In this document: in pieces, positions 36,425 through 46,299 of the stretch | Position numbering within the stretch: the first letter of the stretch is position 1 | How the letters are laid out: every line of letters begins with the position of its first letter | Source: Euglena gracilis | Lineage: Eukaryota > Euglenida > Euglenophyceae > Euglenales | Reading direction: 5' to 3' | NCBI GenBank assembly: GCA_039621445.1 | Contig: CP154955.1 | Location: 50,419,080 to 50,483,079, forward strand | Length of the DNA stretch: 64,000 bases | Made by a program: the position numbers and the translations under genes | Notes under the pieces: model-generated | Seen by the model: the letters and a program-made list of their open reading frames with translations, nothing else | Told to the model about the DNA's origin: nothing | Databases searched by the model: none

Positions 36425-39400
36425 GCAAAAGATGGGGGGGAATGCGCAAAAATGAACTAAAAAATGAATGCACAGTTGGAGGGAAAAAATACGCAAAATT
36501 GCTCAAAATTTTACAGAAACTGTGCACCAATCACGAAAATGCAAAATTTGCCCAAAAACACGCCAAAATGGCACTAAATTTCCAATAATTGGATGGGATT
36601 ATGAGCAAAATGTCAGTTTCAAAAAGATTCAAAAAATGCAAAAAAAAAATGCAAAAATTTGCAAAAATGGTCAACAAATGCGAAAAATTGTGAAAATCAC
36701 AAAAAAAAATGCACCAAAAAGCAAAAAAAAAAATTGAAAAATGTGTAAAAACTGCGCAAAAGTGCAAAAAAAAATGAGAAATGCATTTCTCCCCTGCTGA
36801 CTCCCCGGGTTCTTCTGTTTTTCATTCCAGGGCTCTTCTTTGCACAACAATTTTACATTTTGGAGGGATTTTCCCCCCTAATTTCAATCACCCAAAATTT
36901 CAATTTGGGCAATTGCAATTGCAATTTGCCTGAACAATACATCCCCCAAAATGATATACGTCCCCTTGGCCCCTGACTTCAGATGCCCAAATAATAAAAC
37001 ATTAACATAATATTATACTTATATGAATATAATATAATATAATAATAATACATTAATATGATATTATATAAATATAATGTTATGATAAAATACGCCTGCT
37101 ATATTATTGGGGGGTTTATATCGCAGCACAGTCCAAAGGAGCACATATTGCCCACACTGTCATACGGATGGATCATGGGTTGGAAAAACTGTCAAAAAAA
37201 TGAAACTACCTCAAAAAAACAGTACGGAACAAACGGATGTCAGCCCGGAAAACACTGTGTGCAGGCGGCACACACTGTCGTACGGGCACCCCCGCCCTGC
37301 AGTGTCGATCCAGACCACCTGGTTGCGCGGCAGCCGCCCCCGTTTGAAGCTGAGGCCTGGCCCGCCGACAAGAGGGGAGGGAGCAGAGCCACGGTCCACG
37401 GGGTAACATCCAAACAGAGAGCTGACTTGGGCACATTGTGCATCTTTGTGCTCGGAGTTTCGAGGCTGTGCACCGCTCTGAATGAATCCCTTTGTCCCAA
37501 ATGTTCGGATGTGGGCCAAAAAAAATCAGTGTGCTTTGTGGTCATAACTTCTTACCAACAGAGGCCAACCGACGAACCTAACAGGGAAACCCCCCCCCAC
37601 ACTGACCGCTTCCAACCCCCACCCTGTGTGTGAGCGCAGGGAAACAGCAAATGATGCCAGTCACAAAATAAACCCTGAAGGTTGGCAACCAACTGCTGGG
37701 TTTGAAACTGCACATCACGAGTTGGGGAGGGTGCTTGCAGGAGACCAACTGCGCATAAAAACTTTTCTCAGGACAAAACGATGTTCATCGCTAACCTTTT
37801 AAACACACACCTCGGGTGTGAGCGGACTCCACGGAGCACAAATTGAGGTTGCAGAGGTGGTTGATGAGGAACGTTTTGCCCACCTTGAATTCCCCCAGAA
37901 CTGCGAATGGACAGAGAGGTGGCAGAAATGGGGAAGTCCATAGAGACAGACATTGGGAAAACATGGGCACAAAACTTGACGCAAAAAAAACGTGTTAGAC
38001 CCGTGCAAAAGGCACTTTTGTGGACTGCTTCTGGGTGCACACTGAGCTCAGACTTGTAACCCACCCAAACCACCAAACCCCAATAATCCCATGATAATAT
38101 GTTGGGGTGAAGGCGCATTTACGCAAACACAGAAACACGCAAACACGCAGACACATAAAACATGCATGCCCCCCACAAATGCAATCCGGACAACACAATC
38201 AAAACAGACATGTGATCATTAAAAAAAAACCTTCTTAATTTTCATGGGATGCCCACCAAGGACTTTGGCTAGCCATATGATTTCTTGGCACATTTTGTCC
38301 TGGTGTGGTTCATCATCTCCCTTGGGAACATGAGCCAAGTCGGGGTTTGGTGGTTGGGACAAAACCGCAGCGGCCGCAAGCAGGGTTTACAGAATGCGGG
38401 GTGCCACAAGCGGGGGAGGCGGAGCGGGTTTAGGTGTTTGCTTGTGCTTGTGCTTGTGCGCGCGTGTGTATGTGTGTATGTGTGCGCGTGCACGTGTATG
38501 TGTGTGACCATTTGTCGCGGGTGGCATCGTACTACTGGGTTGTTTGACCTGTGTGTGTGTTCCCAACCCAAACCCTCGTTCAGTTAGGAAGGGGCTATTG
38601 GGCACACCACAGACGCCAAGGGCGTCAAGGTCCGGCTCGTACTCTGTTGCGATCTCCACCGTCCACGGGACACGCTCTGGTGACCCGCAAACATCAATGA
38701 CCTGCAATGCGGGTAGATCAGGGCAGAACGGGAAGATGGGGAGGGGTGGACCCCCCCACCCGGGAGGTGGGGGGGGGGGTCGACCCCCCCACCCACCACA
38801 GCATTTTCACCGATTTCGGGAAAACGGGGGACTTTGGCCAGAAAAAAATTTGATTTTTTTTTGAAAAATGAACCCAAAACACATGATTTTTAATGGAAAC
38901 CCACATTTTTTCACAAAAAATCTCAAAAAATTCAGGGTTAAAAATTGGTAGATTTTAGGAGGGAGGGTGAAAAAAAAATGAAGGTCAAAAAAGTGGACCA
39001 AATTTTGGCACAACCAAATTTCACTGACATTTTTTCTCTCTGAAATTTTTTGGACTTTCAATGGCATTTTTGCTTCAAAAACCTCTCAAAATCAAAATTT
39101 TGAGAAAATGTGGAAATTTTGGAAGGTGTGAAAAAATGGCGTTGGGGGGCCTCCCATATGGGGGCCCAAAAAATGGTGCTCCCGGAAATATGGGAAGTGG
39201 TGGTGGGGGGGGTCGACCCCCCCCCACCCACCACCCTGGCTGTTCGGCTGATTCCCGTTCTGCCCTGGGGTAGATAGACAGTTTGTTATCTTGTGGCGTG
39301 GAGTGGTGTGGCGCAATGTGATGTGCTGTGGTGTGTCGCGGTGTGGTGCGGTGCGGTGCGGTGCGGTGCGGTGCGGTGCGGTGCGGTGCGGTGCGGTGCG

Positions 39401-39966
39401 GTGCGGTGCGGTGCGGTGCGGTGTGGTGTGGCGTGGCGTGGCGTGGTGTGGTGTGGTGTGGTGTAGTGTGGTGCTGTGCGATGCGGTATGGTCCATTCCG
39501 ATTCCACCACTGTGACCCTGTGACGCTGTGCCGTATATTTAACGCCTCGCCAAACGCTTGCTATTCTGCTCTGCAGAACGCAATTCCTTTCTCAGAACTT
39601 CGAATGCTGGTTTCGAGGTTTTGAGCAGCTTATGTGGTCGCTTCAAGATATGTTAACCATTTCAAGGGCAAAAAAAATTCGCTTTGATTTCATTCAGCAT
39701 CCCTGTCAATATGATCTGAAAATTATCAGGTGAATTCATCAGGAGCTTCCTTGATTACTGTCAAACGATCAATGGACAGAAAAAAAACGGCTTTTCTATT
39801 AGGAACCATCTCTATTTGAGCTTGAAATCACTCCCCACTGCCGGAGATCGGACAAGCACATGAGATGCTTGCCTCCACAAGCTGAATAAATGCAACGAGG
39901 CAACTGCCTAAACTTACCTGCAGTTCCCTCAGGCGAGTAAGGACCAGCTCGTGGTTTGCCTCTCCG
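28379..39966 (-). CDS. Large GBP/atlastin-like GTPase (eleven exons, ends not found)
   Basis: Eleven exons join with consistent phases: 39918-39966, 38608-38701, 37811-37900, 37276-37356, 36042-36151, 35040-35099, 33231-33299, 31552-31641, 31181-31239, 30564-30670 and 28379-28489, about 305 residues. The product has the P-loop GEFKVGKTF, the switch I-like HTRGLSF, the G3 block VVWIDTAG, a LADVRIVVVS strand with DQEFI, a strand LLIVVHNYS where G4 is expected, then PIYHLFLGQEGTPAGNKFNE. The spacing of P-loop, HTxG and DTAG is that of dynamin-superfamily GBP/atlastin G domains, which hydrolyse GTP and often remodel membranes; the function of this branch is not known to me. The usual RD or (N/T)KxD specificity motif is replaced by VHN. 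Start codon and C-terminus are unknown. The membrane exon at 44424-44581 might be its N-terminus. Confidence 0.75.
28947..30210. repeat. Repeat-rich intron with a copy of the dispersed core
   Basis: 29225-29345 has cgcgaaaacaggtcgacact and ctggcatccttggaccatcg. 29840-30200 consists of repeated ggggggtcttattcatgggg and ggtccattttatgg(g) units. No exon was recognised; the region is intronic by position. Confidence 0.5.
30218..30437. mobile_element. TA-flanked miniature element (CCCAAATAACACC repeats)
   Basis: The left end aacccccctcccaaataac is inverted at the right as gttatttgggggggggggt, with TA on each side (30216-30217 and 30438-30439). The interior repeats ccaaataacaccc. Confidence 0.5.
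30564..30670 (-). CDS. GTPase exon 10 (FNEQTFNAIFDLC)
   Basis: Acceptor gccgggctgcag; the first base completes a lysine codon begun in exon 9, giving GNKFNEQTF. Reads FNEQTFNAIFDLCVDRLGYH, then NFVEDAVQLANAG. Donor G-GTGTGC leaves one base, matching the two-base start of exon 11. Confidence 0.75.
30801..30905. repeat. GTGC/GT microsatellite
   Basis: Alternating gt and gcgtgcgt units, about 105 bp, in the intron between GTPase exons 9 and 10. Confidence 0.9.
31181..31239 (-). CDS. GTPase exon 9 (SDVPIYHLFLGQEG)
   Basis: Acceptor gccatcccccag and strong donor GTATGT. Reads SDVPIYHLFLGQEGTPAGN, ending two bases into a codon completed by exon 10. The HLFLG...AG..(Y/F)N pattern follows the G domain in this group. 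Confidence 0.8.
31552..31641 (-). CDS. GTPase exon 8 (EDVVRRFNIQEVRIPYRFHD)
   Basis: Acceptor tatgtctcatag. Thirty codons from EDVVRRFNIQ to AAQKILWVDR, phase 0 at both ends. The chosen donor CGG-GTCCTC is identical to that of exon 36042-36151; GTGGAC nine bases upstream is an alternative. Confidence 0.75.
31930..33030. other. Intronic repeats and a foldback
   Basis: 32090-32620 is repeat-like with G runs. 32850-33000 folds back on itself (gccagagaaattttgcggcg against the complement of gtgcaaattttctccagggc) with nested aaatttcgcgg units between. No exon was recognised. Confidence 0.45.
33231..33299 (-). CDS. GTPase exon 7 (DLLIVVHNYSRIGD)
   Basis: Acceptor cacacccacacag, donor GTTTGC, 23 codons in phase 0. 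The hydrophobic strand LLIVVHNYS occupies the place where GBP/atlastin proteins carry the RD guanine-specificity motif and Ras-like proteins NKxD. Confidence 0.8.
34440..34985. repeat. Dispersed-family block in an intron
   Basis: 34560-34790 repeats aaacccatggattttgg- and ttttgagccgaaa-type phrases of the 22 kb and 42 kb blocks. 34815-34985 (ctgagctcttaacacttcag to attcaaaacctgg) is homologous to 12010-12175. It ends about 55 bp from GTPase exon 6. Confidence 0.6.
35040..35099 (-). CDS. GTPase exon 6 (DQEFILSTHKQ)
   Basis: Acceptor ggggtggtgcag, donor GTGTGG, twenty codons in phase 0, reading DQEFILSTHKQIKEDARPGK. Confidence 0.75.
35506..35610. mobile_element. Short hAT-like miniature element
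   Basis: Inverted ends CAGGGAATTTCTaaa and CAGGGAATTTCTtaa bound about 105 bp. Flanking 8-mers ggttaaat and gtggaaat match only partly. It resembles the ends of 55926-56433. Confidence 0.45.
35858..35965. repeat. CA/CACG microsatellite
   Basis: CACACG and CACATA repeats in the intron before GTPase exon 6. Confidence 0.85.
36042..36151 (-). CDS. GTPase exon 5 (NLLSELAYGLADVRIVVVS)
   Basis: Acceptor attctgctgtacag; two leading bases complete a threonine with exon 4. Reads RRETVEERSSAENLLSEL and LADVRIVVVSNCKLR. The acidic helix followed by an (A/S)DVxIxVV strand is characteristic of the GBP/atlastin G domain after DTAG. Confidence 0.8.
36376..36422. repeat. Poly-A tract
   Basis: An uninterrupted run of about 47 A. 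It may be the tail of a retrotransposed copy, but no coding body was recognised; the following 350 bp are rich in gcaaaaatgcg-like words. Confidence 0.9.
36965..37095. repeat. AT-rich tract
   Basis: ataatata-type low-complexity sequence. Confidence 0.85.
37276..37356 (-). CDS. GTPase exon 4 (VVWIDTAG, G3)
   Basis: Acceptor ggcgggccag. The first two bases complete the glycine of HTRG from exon 3, then LSFKRGRLPRNQVVWIDTAG and RGCPYD. DTAG is the G3/Walker B motif. Donor A-GTGTGT fits the phase of exon 5. Confidence 0.85.
37811..37900 (-). CDS. GTPase exon 3 (P-loop GEFKVGKTF)
   Basis: Acceptor ctctgtccattcgcag with a clear pyrimidine tract; donor GTGTGT. Reads LGEFKVGKTFLINHLCNLNL and ESAHTRG. 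The Walker A is GxxxxGKT, and HTRG is the switch I threonine block. Confidence 0.85.
38608..38701 (-). CDS. GTPase exon 2 (just before the P-loop)
   Basis: Acceptor acccgcattgcag, donor G-GTGTGC. Reads VIDVCGSPERVPWTVEIATE and DLDALGVC; the junction gives GVCVLGEFKVGKT, the beta strand leading into Walker A. The intron sequence just upstream is the terminus of a transposon (38719-39267). Confidence 0.8.
38719..39267. mobile_element. hAT-like element abutting a splice acceptor
   Basis: Ends CAGGGCAGAACGGGAA and its inverse TTCCCGTTCTGCCCTG. gggtagat is duplicated exactly (38711-38718 and 39268-39275). The 549-bp interior is about 80% alike with 45237-45856 by eye. The element end lies 18 bp upstream of the GTPase exon 2 acceptor, so its pyrimidine-rich terminus forms the intron's 3' region. 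Confidence 0.85.
39290..39482. repeat. GTGCG/GTGTG pentamer array
   Basis: About 190 bp of five-base units: gtgtg variants at both ends and a pure gtgcg core at about 39345-39422. It lies directly beside the hAT-like element. Confidence 0.95.
39918..39966 (-). CDS. GTPase exon 1 of those recognised (HELVLTRLRELQ)
   Basis: Strong donor CTGCAG-GTAAGT. Reads GEANHELVLTRLRELQ and joins exon 2 in phase 0. The acceptor (cctggaaaag) is weak. It starts one base into a codon, so at least one earlier exon exists. Confidence 0.6.
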
Positions 39967-40644
39967 CTTTTCCAGGCAACAATAAAGTCATATTTGTAAC
40001 AACAAATGCAAAAAAACACATACATCAAGATGTTTATGGTTTTCCGTAAACATGCTTGAACCGATCATAGGGCTCCCCAGAACCCCTTTTTCCTTCCGAC
40101 CGGTGGATTCTCAGATTAAATGGCCGAGTTTCCAGTCGAACATCTACGGGTTTGGATGGGATTGAGTGCAGCAACTGTTGTTAAAAAAATATCTGAGCCT
40201 TTTGTGCCTGAAAGAGCCCCTGCTGGAGGGTGGCAGTCCATTTGGGTCAGCGCCAAGGGTGAAAGGGGGCATCCTTTTCTGGGTTGAAACCAACCCACAA
40301 ATTTCCCGGAGAAAAACAGAGCAAAAGTTCACGGAACCTATGACATAAAAGTAAAAAAGTTGCAGGAAAAACTGGGAAGACAACACGGGTTAGCAGCAAA
40401 CAAGGAAAAATTCTGTCTGATTAAGTGCATAAATAAATAATAAAAAAGGGTTCAGATGATATTTTACAGATGCTTAACACTGATGCTTGGACATCCATGC
40501 CCTGATTTCCTTTACATTCCTTTCAGATGCTTAGACACCCATTCCCTGATTTGCTCATTTGAACCCGTTTTGCAACAGTGATCCCTTGCTTCGGCTGGAC
40601 AAAATGTGAGTCCGTAACTTGTGAAAAGAAGTTTTACGGGAAAC

Positions 40645-40768
40645 GGACAAGTCAATGGCGTTTACAGCTTCCTGTGAACTTTTTTCAAAAAAGCAAATGT
40701 GCGGAGTTAATGAGAGGATGGGCTGCTCTCGTTCTTGGTTTCTCTGATGGCTGCCAAGCACCTCCCGG
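40645..40768 (-). CDS. Possible exon, charged helical sequence
   Basis: After acceptor gccagtccag the minus strand reads DARDEHREVLGSHQRNQERE. It could be an upstream exon of the GTPase gene, but other frames are open and no donor was settled. Confidence 0.2.
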
Positions 40769-40809
40769 TGCTCGTCCCTTGCATCCTGGACTGGCACCGC
40801 AGTAGAGTT

Positions 40810-41262
40810 CCAACAGCTGAAGGGGGGGGACAGGGTTCGATATAAGGAGTGGGGGGGGGGTCCGGACACCCCCCTGCGGGCCAGGAGGGGGGGGGGTGGG
40901 GGGGACCCCCCCCCCCACCTAAACAGTGGCGCGGTCAGGGTGACCGATTTTCGGCCCGGCGCGAAGCGCCGGGCCGAAAATTTTTGACCCCCCCCAAAAC
41001 GACCAAAAGTGCCATTTTGGGCACTTTTTGGGCAAAAATTGGCCAAAAATGCAAAGAATTTTCGGCGCAAAGCACCGGAGGAAAAAATTGACCCTTTTTT
41101 GGGGGGGGGTCCCGGGTACCCCCCGAGGGTCGGTCCGGACCCCCCTTGCAGGTGGGGGGGGGTCCGGACACCCCCCTGCGGGCCAGGAGGGGGGGGGGGG
41201 GGGGGACACCCCCCCCACCTAAACCATGTACGCCCTCCTTATATCGAACCCTGGGGGGGGGG
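40810..41262. repeat. G/C-run element with foldback ends
   Basis: The left end cagggttcgatataaggagt recurs inverted at 41236-41258 (cgccctccttatatcgaaccctg). ggtccggacacccccctgcg is present at 40859 and again at 41161. The interior is similar to the miniature element at 12.2 kb (gcgcttcgcgccg-like palindrome). Confidence 0.5.
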
Positions 41263-41269
41263 GGATACT

Positions 41270-42420
41270 GTTGCTGTGAGGGTGATCTGGAGGGGTTTAC
41301 TGCACTTCCACAACTCGGTTCCTGAGCAGGGCAGACGGCAGAGGCAATGCTGCCCGTAATCTGGGTTCGGGCTGGAAGTGGTCCGGGGACCTCACTCGCT
41401 GAGTCTACATAAAAATGGGTCTCCCGGAGGGGGAGGACACGTTCATTCAGGAGAGCGGTTTTAGTGAGAGGGTTCCGACTTGCTCCTCACTGCGTGGATC
41501 ACACGATTCGGTACCACCATGTCAATCCTTTTGCTGCCACCAACTTTGGGCTCTCCGATAAGAACCAAAACGTCAGGGCCTGTGGACCTGAATTCAGGAC
41601 CTGTGGTGTGGGAGGGGGCATCTCATCAGAGATCCCATCAGCAGACATGGATGGGGACATGAGCACAGATTCCGCTCCTTCACCACAGTTAACCGTAAAC
41701 AGAGTGTTTTCGGCCAGTTGCTGGGCTAGAACAAGATGGTACCAAAAAACTGGTGAAGCAGGCCAAATCCAGCTGGGTTGGAGTTTATCAGCCAAATTTT
41801 GAACGCACAAAAAAAACCTCAAAAACACCATTTTTGGCCATTTTGATGGGGGGGCTCAACATGGACCCTCAAAAAAAAAACGCGACACAAAAAAACGAGA
41901 AAAAAACCGCAAATTGTATGTAAAATATTTGAGGAGCATCCCCAGGGTTCTGCTGGAGAGGACTTTGAAAAAGTTTTGGCTCCATCAAGAAAATTTTTTC
42001 ATTTTGCATGAAACTAACCATTTTATTCACCAAAAAATGCAAAAGTGACAAAAAAACTGCAAATTTTGCCAAAATCAGAAAAACGCAAAAAAAAAACAAC
42101 ATCCATTTGCGTTCCCCCCCTGTTTTGATGCACATTTTTCAAAAACTTTCGGCGCATTGTCACAATGATTGTTTGGGCCAGCTTGGCTGCATCATATTAA
42201 GTGAGCAGGGATGGGACGCCCTTCCCTGCGGAGGAGGGGCATTGGGTCGGACCACTCCTCCCCCTATACAAAAAAAAATGGCACAAAGCACCAGATCTGG
42301 CACCAACCTTGTTCTTAAATGCCCCAGCAAGCACACAAAAACTTCCGAAAACATTGGCTGGCAAGGAATTGGCCCACCAAACGTTGGCCCACAAAAAAAA
42401 TGCATCCCCCAGGGGGGCAG
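41270..42420. other. No gene recognised
   Basis: 41464-41802 is open on both strands for about 110 codons, but neither translation shows a motif. 41850-42090 is A-rich with caaaaaatgc words. It would be intron or spacer upstream of the GTPase exons. Confidence 0.4.
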
Positions 42421-42479
42421 GGGGGGTTGACATGATCAGGCTTTGTGTGGTACTGAGCTCTCTACGTGTGTGATGGTGC

Positions 42480-43180
42480 CATACTGCAGCCCGGCCCGGC
42501 TGGGCCCGGCGGGGGGCCCAGCCTGGCCCGACCCGACCCGGCCTGGCCCGGCGGCCCGGTCTGGCCCGGCGGCCCAGCCCGGCGGCCCGGCCGAAATGCA
42601 TGAGCCGAAAGACGTTCATTTTCGGCTCAAAAACAGGTTTTCCGGCTCCGGAAGGCCAAAAAAAACATCGTTTTGGGCTAAAACAATTTTTTTTCGATTT
42701 CTTGTCGCCTTTTTTGACCCCAAAATGGTCAAATGGCTAATTTTTTTAAAAAAAAACTGACCAAAACTGTACAAAATGGCCAAAATTGGCCGAAAAATGG
42801 CCGTAACTCGGGCTAGGCGGGAAGTTGCAGGGAAATCAAAATACTGTGAGATAGGGCATTGTAAGGGCTTCAGTTTAGGTCTGCGGACATTTCCTTTGAT
42901 TTTGCTTCATTTTCGAGATATTTTGGAAAAAATCCATTTTTTTGACCAAAAAAAAACGGCCCAAAAAGTTTAGGGCCTTCAGGGGTACATTTCGTCAGAC
43001 CGACATTCTGGAAATAATATACGTTTTCTCGAGATATTGTCGAAAAATCGATTTTTTGACCGAAAATTTCACCCCAGCGAATTGGTAGAGTCGGAAGGGG
43101 GGGGCCAATCCTACCCAGTTTGGGTCCCTTTGCGGCTGAATAACTCGGGCCTGGCGGGGGTCAAACCGAGGTGATTCGCA
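42480..43180. repeat. Copy of the CCCGGCC / 'ctcgggctaggc' family
   Basis: CCCGGC-type repeats (42490-42590), then cattttcggctcaaaaacag, then gtaactcgggctaggcggga and cattttcgagatattttgga. The order is the same as at 22.1-23.0 kb. Confidence 0.6.
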
Positions 43181-43329
43181 AACTAGAAATCCAATCGCTC
43201 GCGACTGAAAAAAAAAATTCCAGGAACGGAGCCGGGATCATGGTGATAATCAGCCAGCCCAGGGGTGACAGCAACTCCCCTGTACAAAACCAACGCTCAC
43301 CTAATACACTGAAATCAGTCTCGCCCAAA

Positions 43330-43450
43330 CTTTATTTCAAGGACCCCCGGGGAGAGGGTCGGCAGCCTGGCTGGGAGCTGCTGGCTGGGAAAAAGGTGGT
43401 GGCTGGTTGGACCCCCCCCCCCGAGGGCAGGGTCGCTTAAGAAACCCTGA
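43330..43450. mobile_element. Partial hAT-like miniature element
   Basis: The right end cgcttaagaaaccctg is the inverse of the CAGGGxTTTCTTAAG terminus of 46975-47463. The interior ggctgggagctgctggctgg is shared with it. The left terminus is degraded. Confidence 0.4.
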
Positions 43451-43774
43451 CTCAGAAACACACTGTTCTGAAGAAATCAGCAAGCATTGGCAAGGCAGCA
43501 AGACAGGTTGGCAAAACATTGTCACTACAGCAGAGCGACATGATAACACAGTGGTGTTATCAGGATGGTTTGGCAACACGTGCGCTGCCATTGCCCGAAA
43601 CAGGGGCCCTGCTTGGAGAAGGTAAATTTTCCTGAAATTTCAGGAGTGAAGACCTTTGAAACTAGCGCAATGAAGGCTTCTTGAACTCTGTGTGTGTGAC
43701 TGTGCGTGTGTGCTCGTTGTGACCATGGCTTGATCGGAATGAACCCTGCGTGATCCCATTCAGGTGGACCTAAA

Positions 43775-44190
43775 CCCCCCCATTAAGACCGACCCCCCCC
43801 CATTTATGCCAACCCCCCCCCCCGGAAAAACCAGAAGAAATCCATTTAGACCGACTCCCCATACACACCGACCCCTGGAGAGAAAAAAAAAGGAGAAACC
43901 CATTTACACCGACCCATGCCTTGCATTCAAGGTAAAGCACGACAAAGCACAAGGAGGTCGCAGTAAACACAAAAAGAGGGTTTTTATAGCATTCCCAGCA
44001 TCAACGCCTTGGCGAAATGTGAACAGATAGACTGTTTTTTTTAATTGGGGGCAGACGACGAAATGGGAGAGAGGATGAATGCACGTCACCCTCTTCCCTG
44101 CCCCCCCCCCCCAGTTGACCACCTTGACCCATTTATATTTTTACCAACCCTTCCATTTATAGTGAAAGTGACATACCGACCCGTCAGTGT
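43775..44190. repeat. Low-complexity block with CCGACCCCCCC(C)ATTTA units
   Basis: Repeats of accgaccc and catttatac between C runs. Probably another TA-flanked miniature element; the ends were not proven. Confidence 0.35.
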
Positions 44191-44423
44191 AAATGTGGGG
44201 GCGGGTGTTGACATGGGCAACAGCAGAAACAACAGAAAAGGGGGGGGACAGAAAGTAAGAGAACATTCCAAAAGCAACATACACAAATATACATGTGTGT
44301 GCTGTGCTGATGAACATATGCATTGTACAAGCACGCATGAAAATAAAACTATGTGCATGTGTGCGCAGGACGTTTTTAAAATGCATATTTTTATGTATAC
44401 AGGCATGTGCATGCACACACTGT

Positions 44424-44581
44424 CTACGCCCCAGTCGTGCACACCAGGTCATAGGTTTGGTCCTCCGCCGCCTCCTTCAGCCGCCGGCGCCGGTGCCCCA
44501 CTACCTGCTGCCACACGCACGCCGCGGCGGCCACGGAGCACCCCACCGCCACCCACGCCCGCGGCGTCAGGGACTGCATCC
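44424..44581 (-). CDS. Exon with one transmembrane helix
   Basis: Acceptor gggggcctggcag, then GG and an ATG: MQSLTPRAWVAVGCSVAAAA, CVWQQVVGHRRRRLKEAAED and onward to a stop. About 18 hydrophobic residues are followed by RRRR, which predicts the downstream side faces the cytoplasm. Third positions are almost all G/C. Two readings are possible. It is either a C-terminal tail-anchor exon (52 codons including the stop, phase consistent), or, if the GTGTGC after DQTYDL is used as donor (the same donor as GTPase exon 2), the start-codon exon of the GTPase gene, giving it an N-terminal signal anchor. Confidence 0.6.
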
Positions 44582-45236
44582 CTGCCAGGCCCCCGTCGCG
44601 GCGATGCGACGGAAGCAATTCTTAAGCCTCCCACCACCCACCCGCAACCCCTGTCGCCGTGCTTGTTCGACCCGCCAATGCAAACCCGGCTTGCCGCCCA
44701 AATCCGTGCCTTCTCTCGGGGACACTAAAAAACAATTGCGGGAGTTGGTTCCGCCAAAATGTCGTTGCGCTCGCATTTGTCAGATTTTGCACAGTTTGCA
44801 ACAAAGCTCGACCCCCCAGCCCAGTTGCGGTGGATCTGACTTGCGGAGGGGGGTTTCCCTGATGGCAGGCTGGGTATCCTGGCCACACCATTGCCGACCA
44901 ACCTGGTGAGAGGGTCGGACCCTCTCACCAGGATGGAGGAACCGACCCCACCCCAGCAGGCTAACACCACGTGGTGGTTTTGGGGATTCCCCTGCAGCCC
45001 TGCCTGACGGGAATGTTGGCGATTGGGGTCCTTCTGTTGCAAAAATTGGCGTCCCCACTAGCCCAAGCGGGGGGAGGGGGGGTAAACCTGACCAAATGTT
45101 CCTGTTCCTTTTCCATTTTCAGAATCGCTGTGAAATGAGCTTTCTATACTGAAGTTACTTGTGTGCGGGGTCAAAAAACACGGAAAATTTTTGCACAAAA
45201 AAGTCTGAAAGCTCTTTGACTGTTGGGGGGGGGGGC

Positions 45237-45856
45237 CAGGGCAGAACGGGAAGGCCTGGTGGGGGGGGGGGTCGAGCATTTTCACCGATTTAGGGAAAAC
45301 GGGGATTTTGGCCAGAAAATTTTTGAATTTTTTTTGAAAAATGAACCCAAAACACATGATTTTTTGATGGAAAACGACATTTTTTTCACAAAAAATCTCA
45401 AAATTTTCCGTCCTAAAAACTGGTACTTTTTAGGGGGGGGGGGGTGAAAAAAACGAAGGTCAAAAAAAGTGGACAAAATTTTGGCACAGTCAAATTTTAC
45501 TGACATTTTTTCTCGTTGAACTTTTTTGGACTTTCAATGGTATTTTTTGCTTCAAAAACCTCTCAAAATCAACATTTTGAGAAAATGTCGAATTTTTGGA
45601 AGGTGTGAAAAAATGGGGTTTTGGGTGGTTTTCGGGGGGCCCCGATATGGGTCCCAAAATGGGTCAAGAAAACACCCGGCGCCGAAGACACCGGAAAAAC
45701 TTTTCGGGTCCAAAAATTGGTGCTCCCGGAAATACGGGAAGAGGTGGTGGGGGGGGGGTGGTCGACCCCTCCCCCCACCCACCATGCAGGGGGTGGTGGG
45801 GGTCGACCCCCCCCACCCACCACCCTGGCTGTTCGGCCGATTCCCGTTCTGCCCTG
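45237..45856. mobile_element. hAT-like element, second copy
   Basis: CAGGGCAGAACGGGAA ends as in 38719-39267. Flanks gggggggc and gggggggg match 7/8. The interior carries the same phrases (cattttcaccgatt, ttggcacagtcaaattttac, gaaggtgtgaaaaaatgg), plus an insertion of about 70 bp near 45660-45730. Confidence 0.75.
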
Positions 45857-46299
45857 GGGGGGGGGGGCACAACAAAAAATTGCACACTTGACGACCATTT
45901 TCAGGGGGGAAATAGAAAAATGAAGTGTTCTCAAAAAAGGGGTGAAGGTGAATGGGGGGTGGTCCGGGGGGCAGGGGGTCCGGGGAGGCGCAGCCACACC
46001 CCCCCCCCCCGGCCCCCAGTTGGCATCTCCCTCTGGGGGTGGTTCGGGATGCGTGGGGGGAGGGGACACGGGGGGGGAGGGGTCGCGCGGGGGGGGGGGG
46101 GACTGTGGCCCAACCACCCCCACACGTTTTCTTTGACGTCACCCAAATTTGTATGTAATGTTCCTTTGGTCGGCCAAAAAAATGTGCCCGGCCAAAATCC
46201 GGGACGCGGAGAGGACGCGGAGGGAACACCCCCTCAGATGAAAATGGTGTGTCAGTCGGGGGGGATTTCCTGGCGGGGGTGCCAATTTTTGCGTTACCG

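Noticed and set aside
41464-41831. Overlapping 110-codon frames on both strands as GTPase upstream exons
   Set aside because: No third-position bias, no splice sites that fit the phase of exon 39918-39966, no motif.
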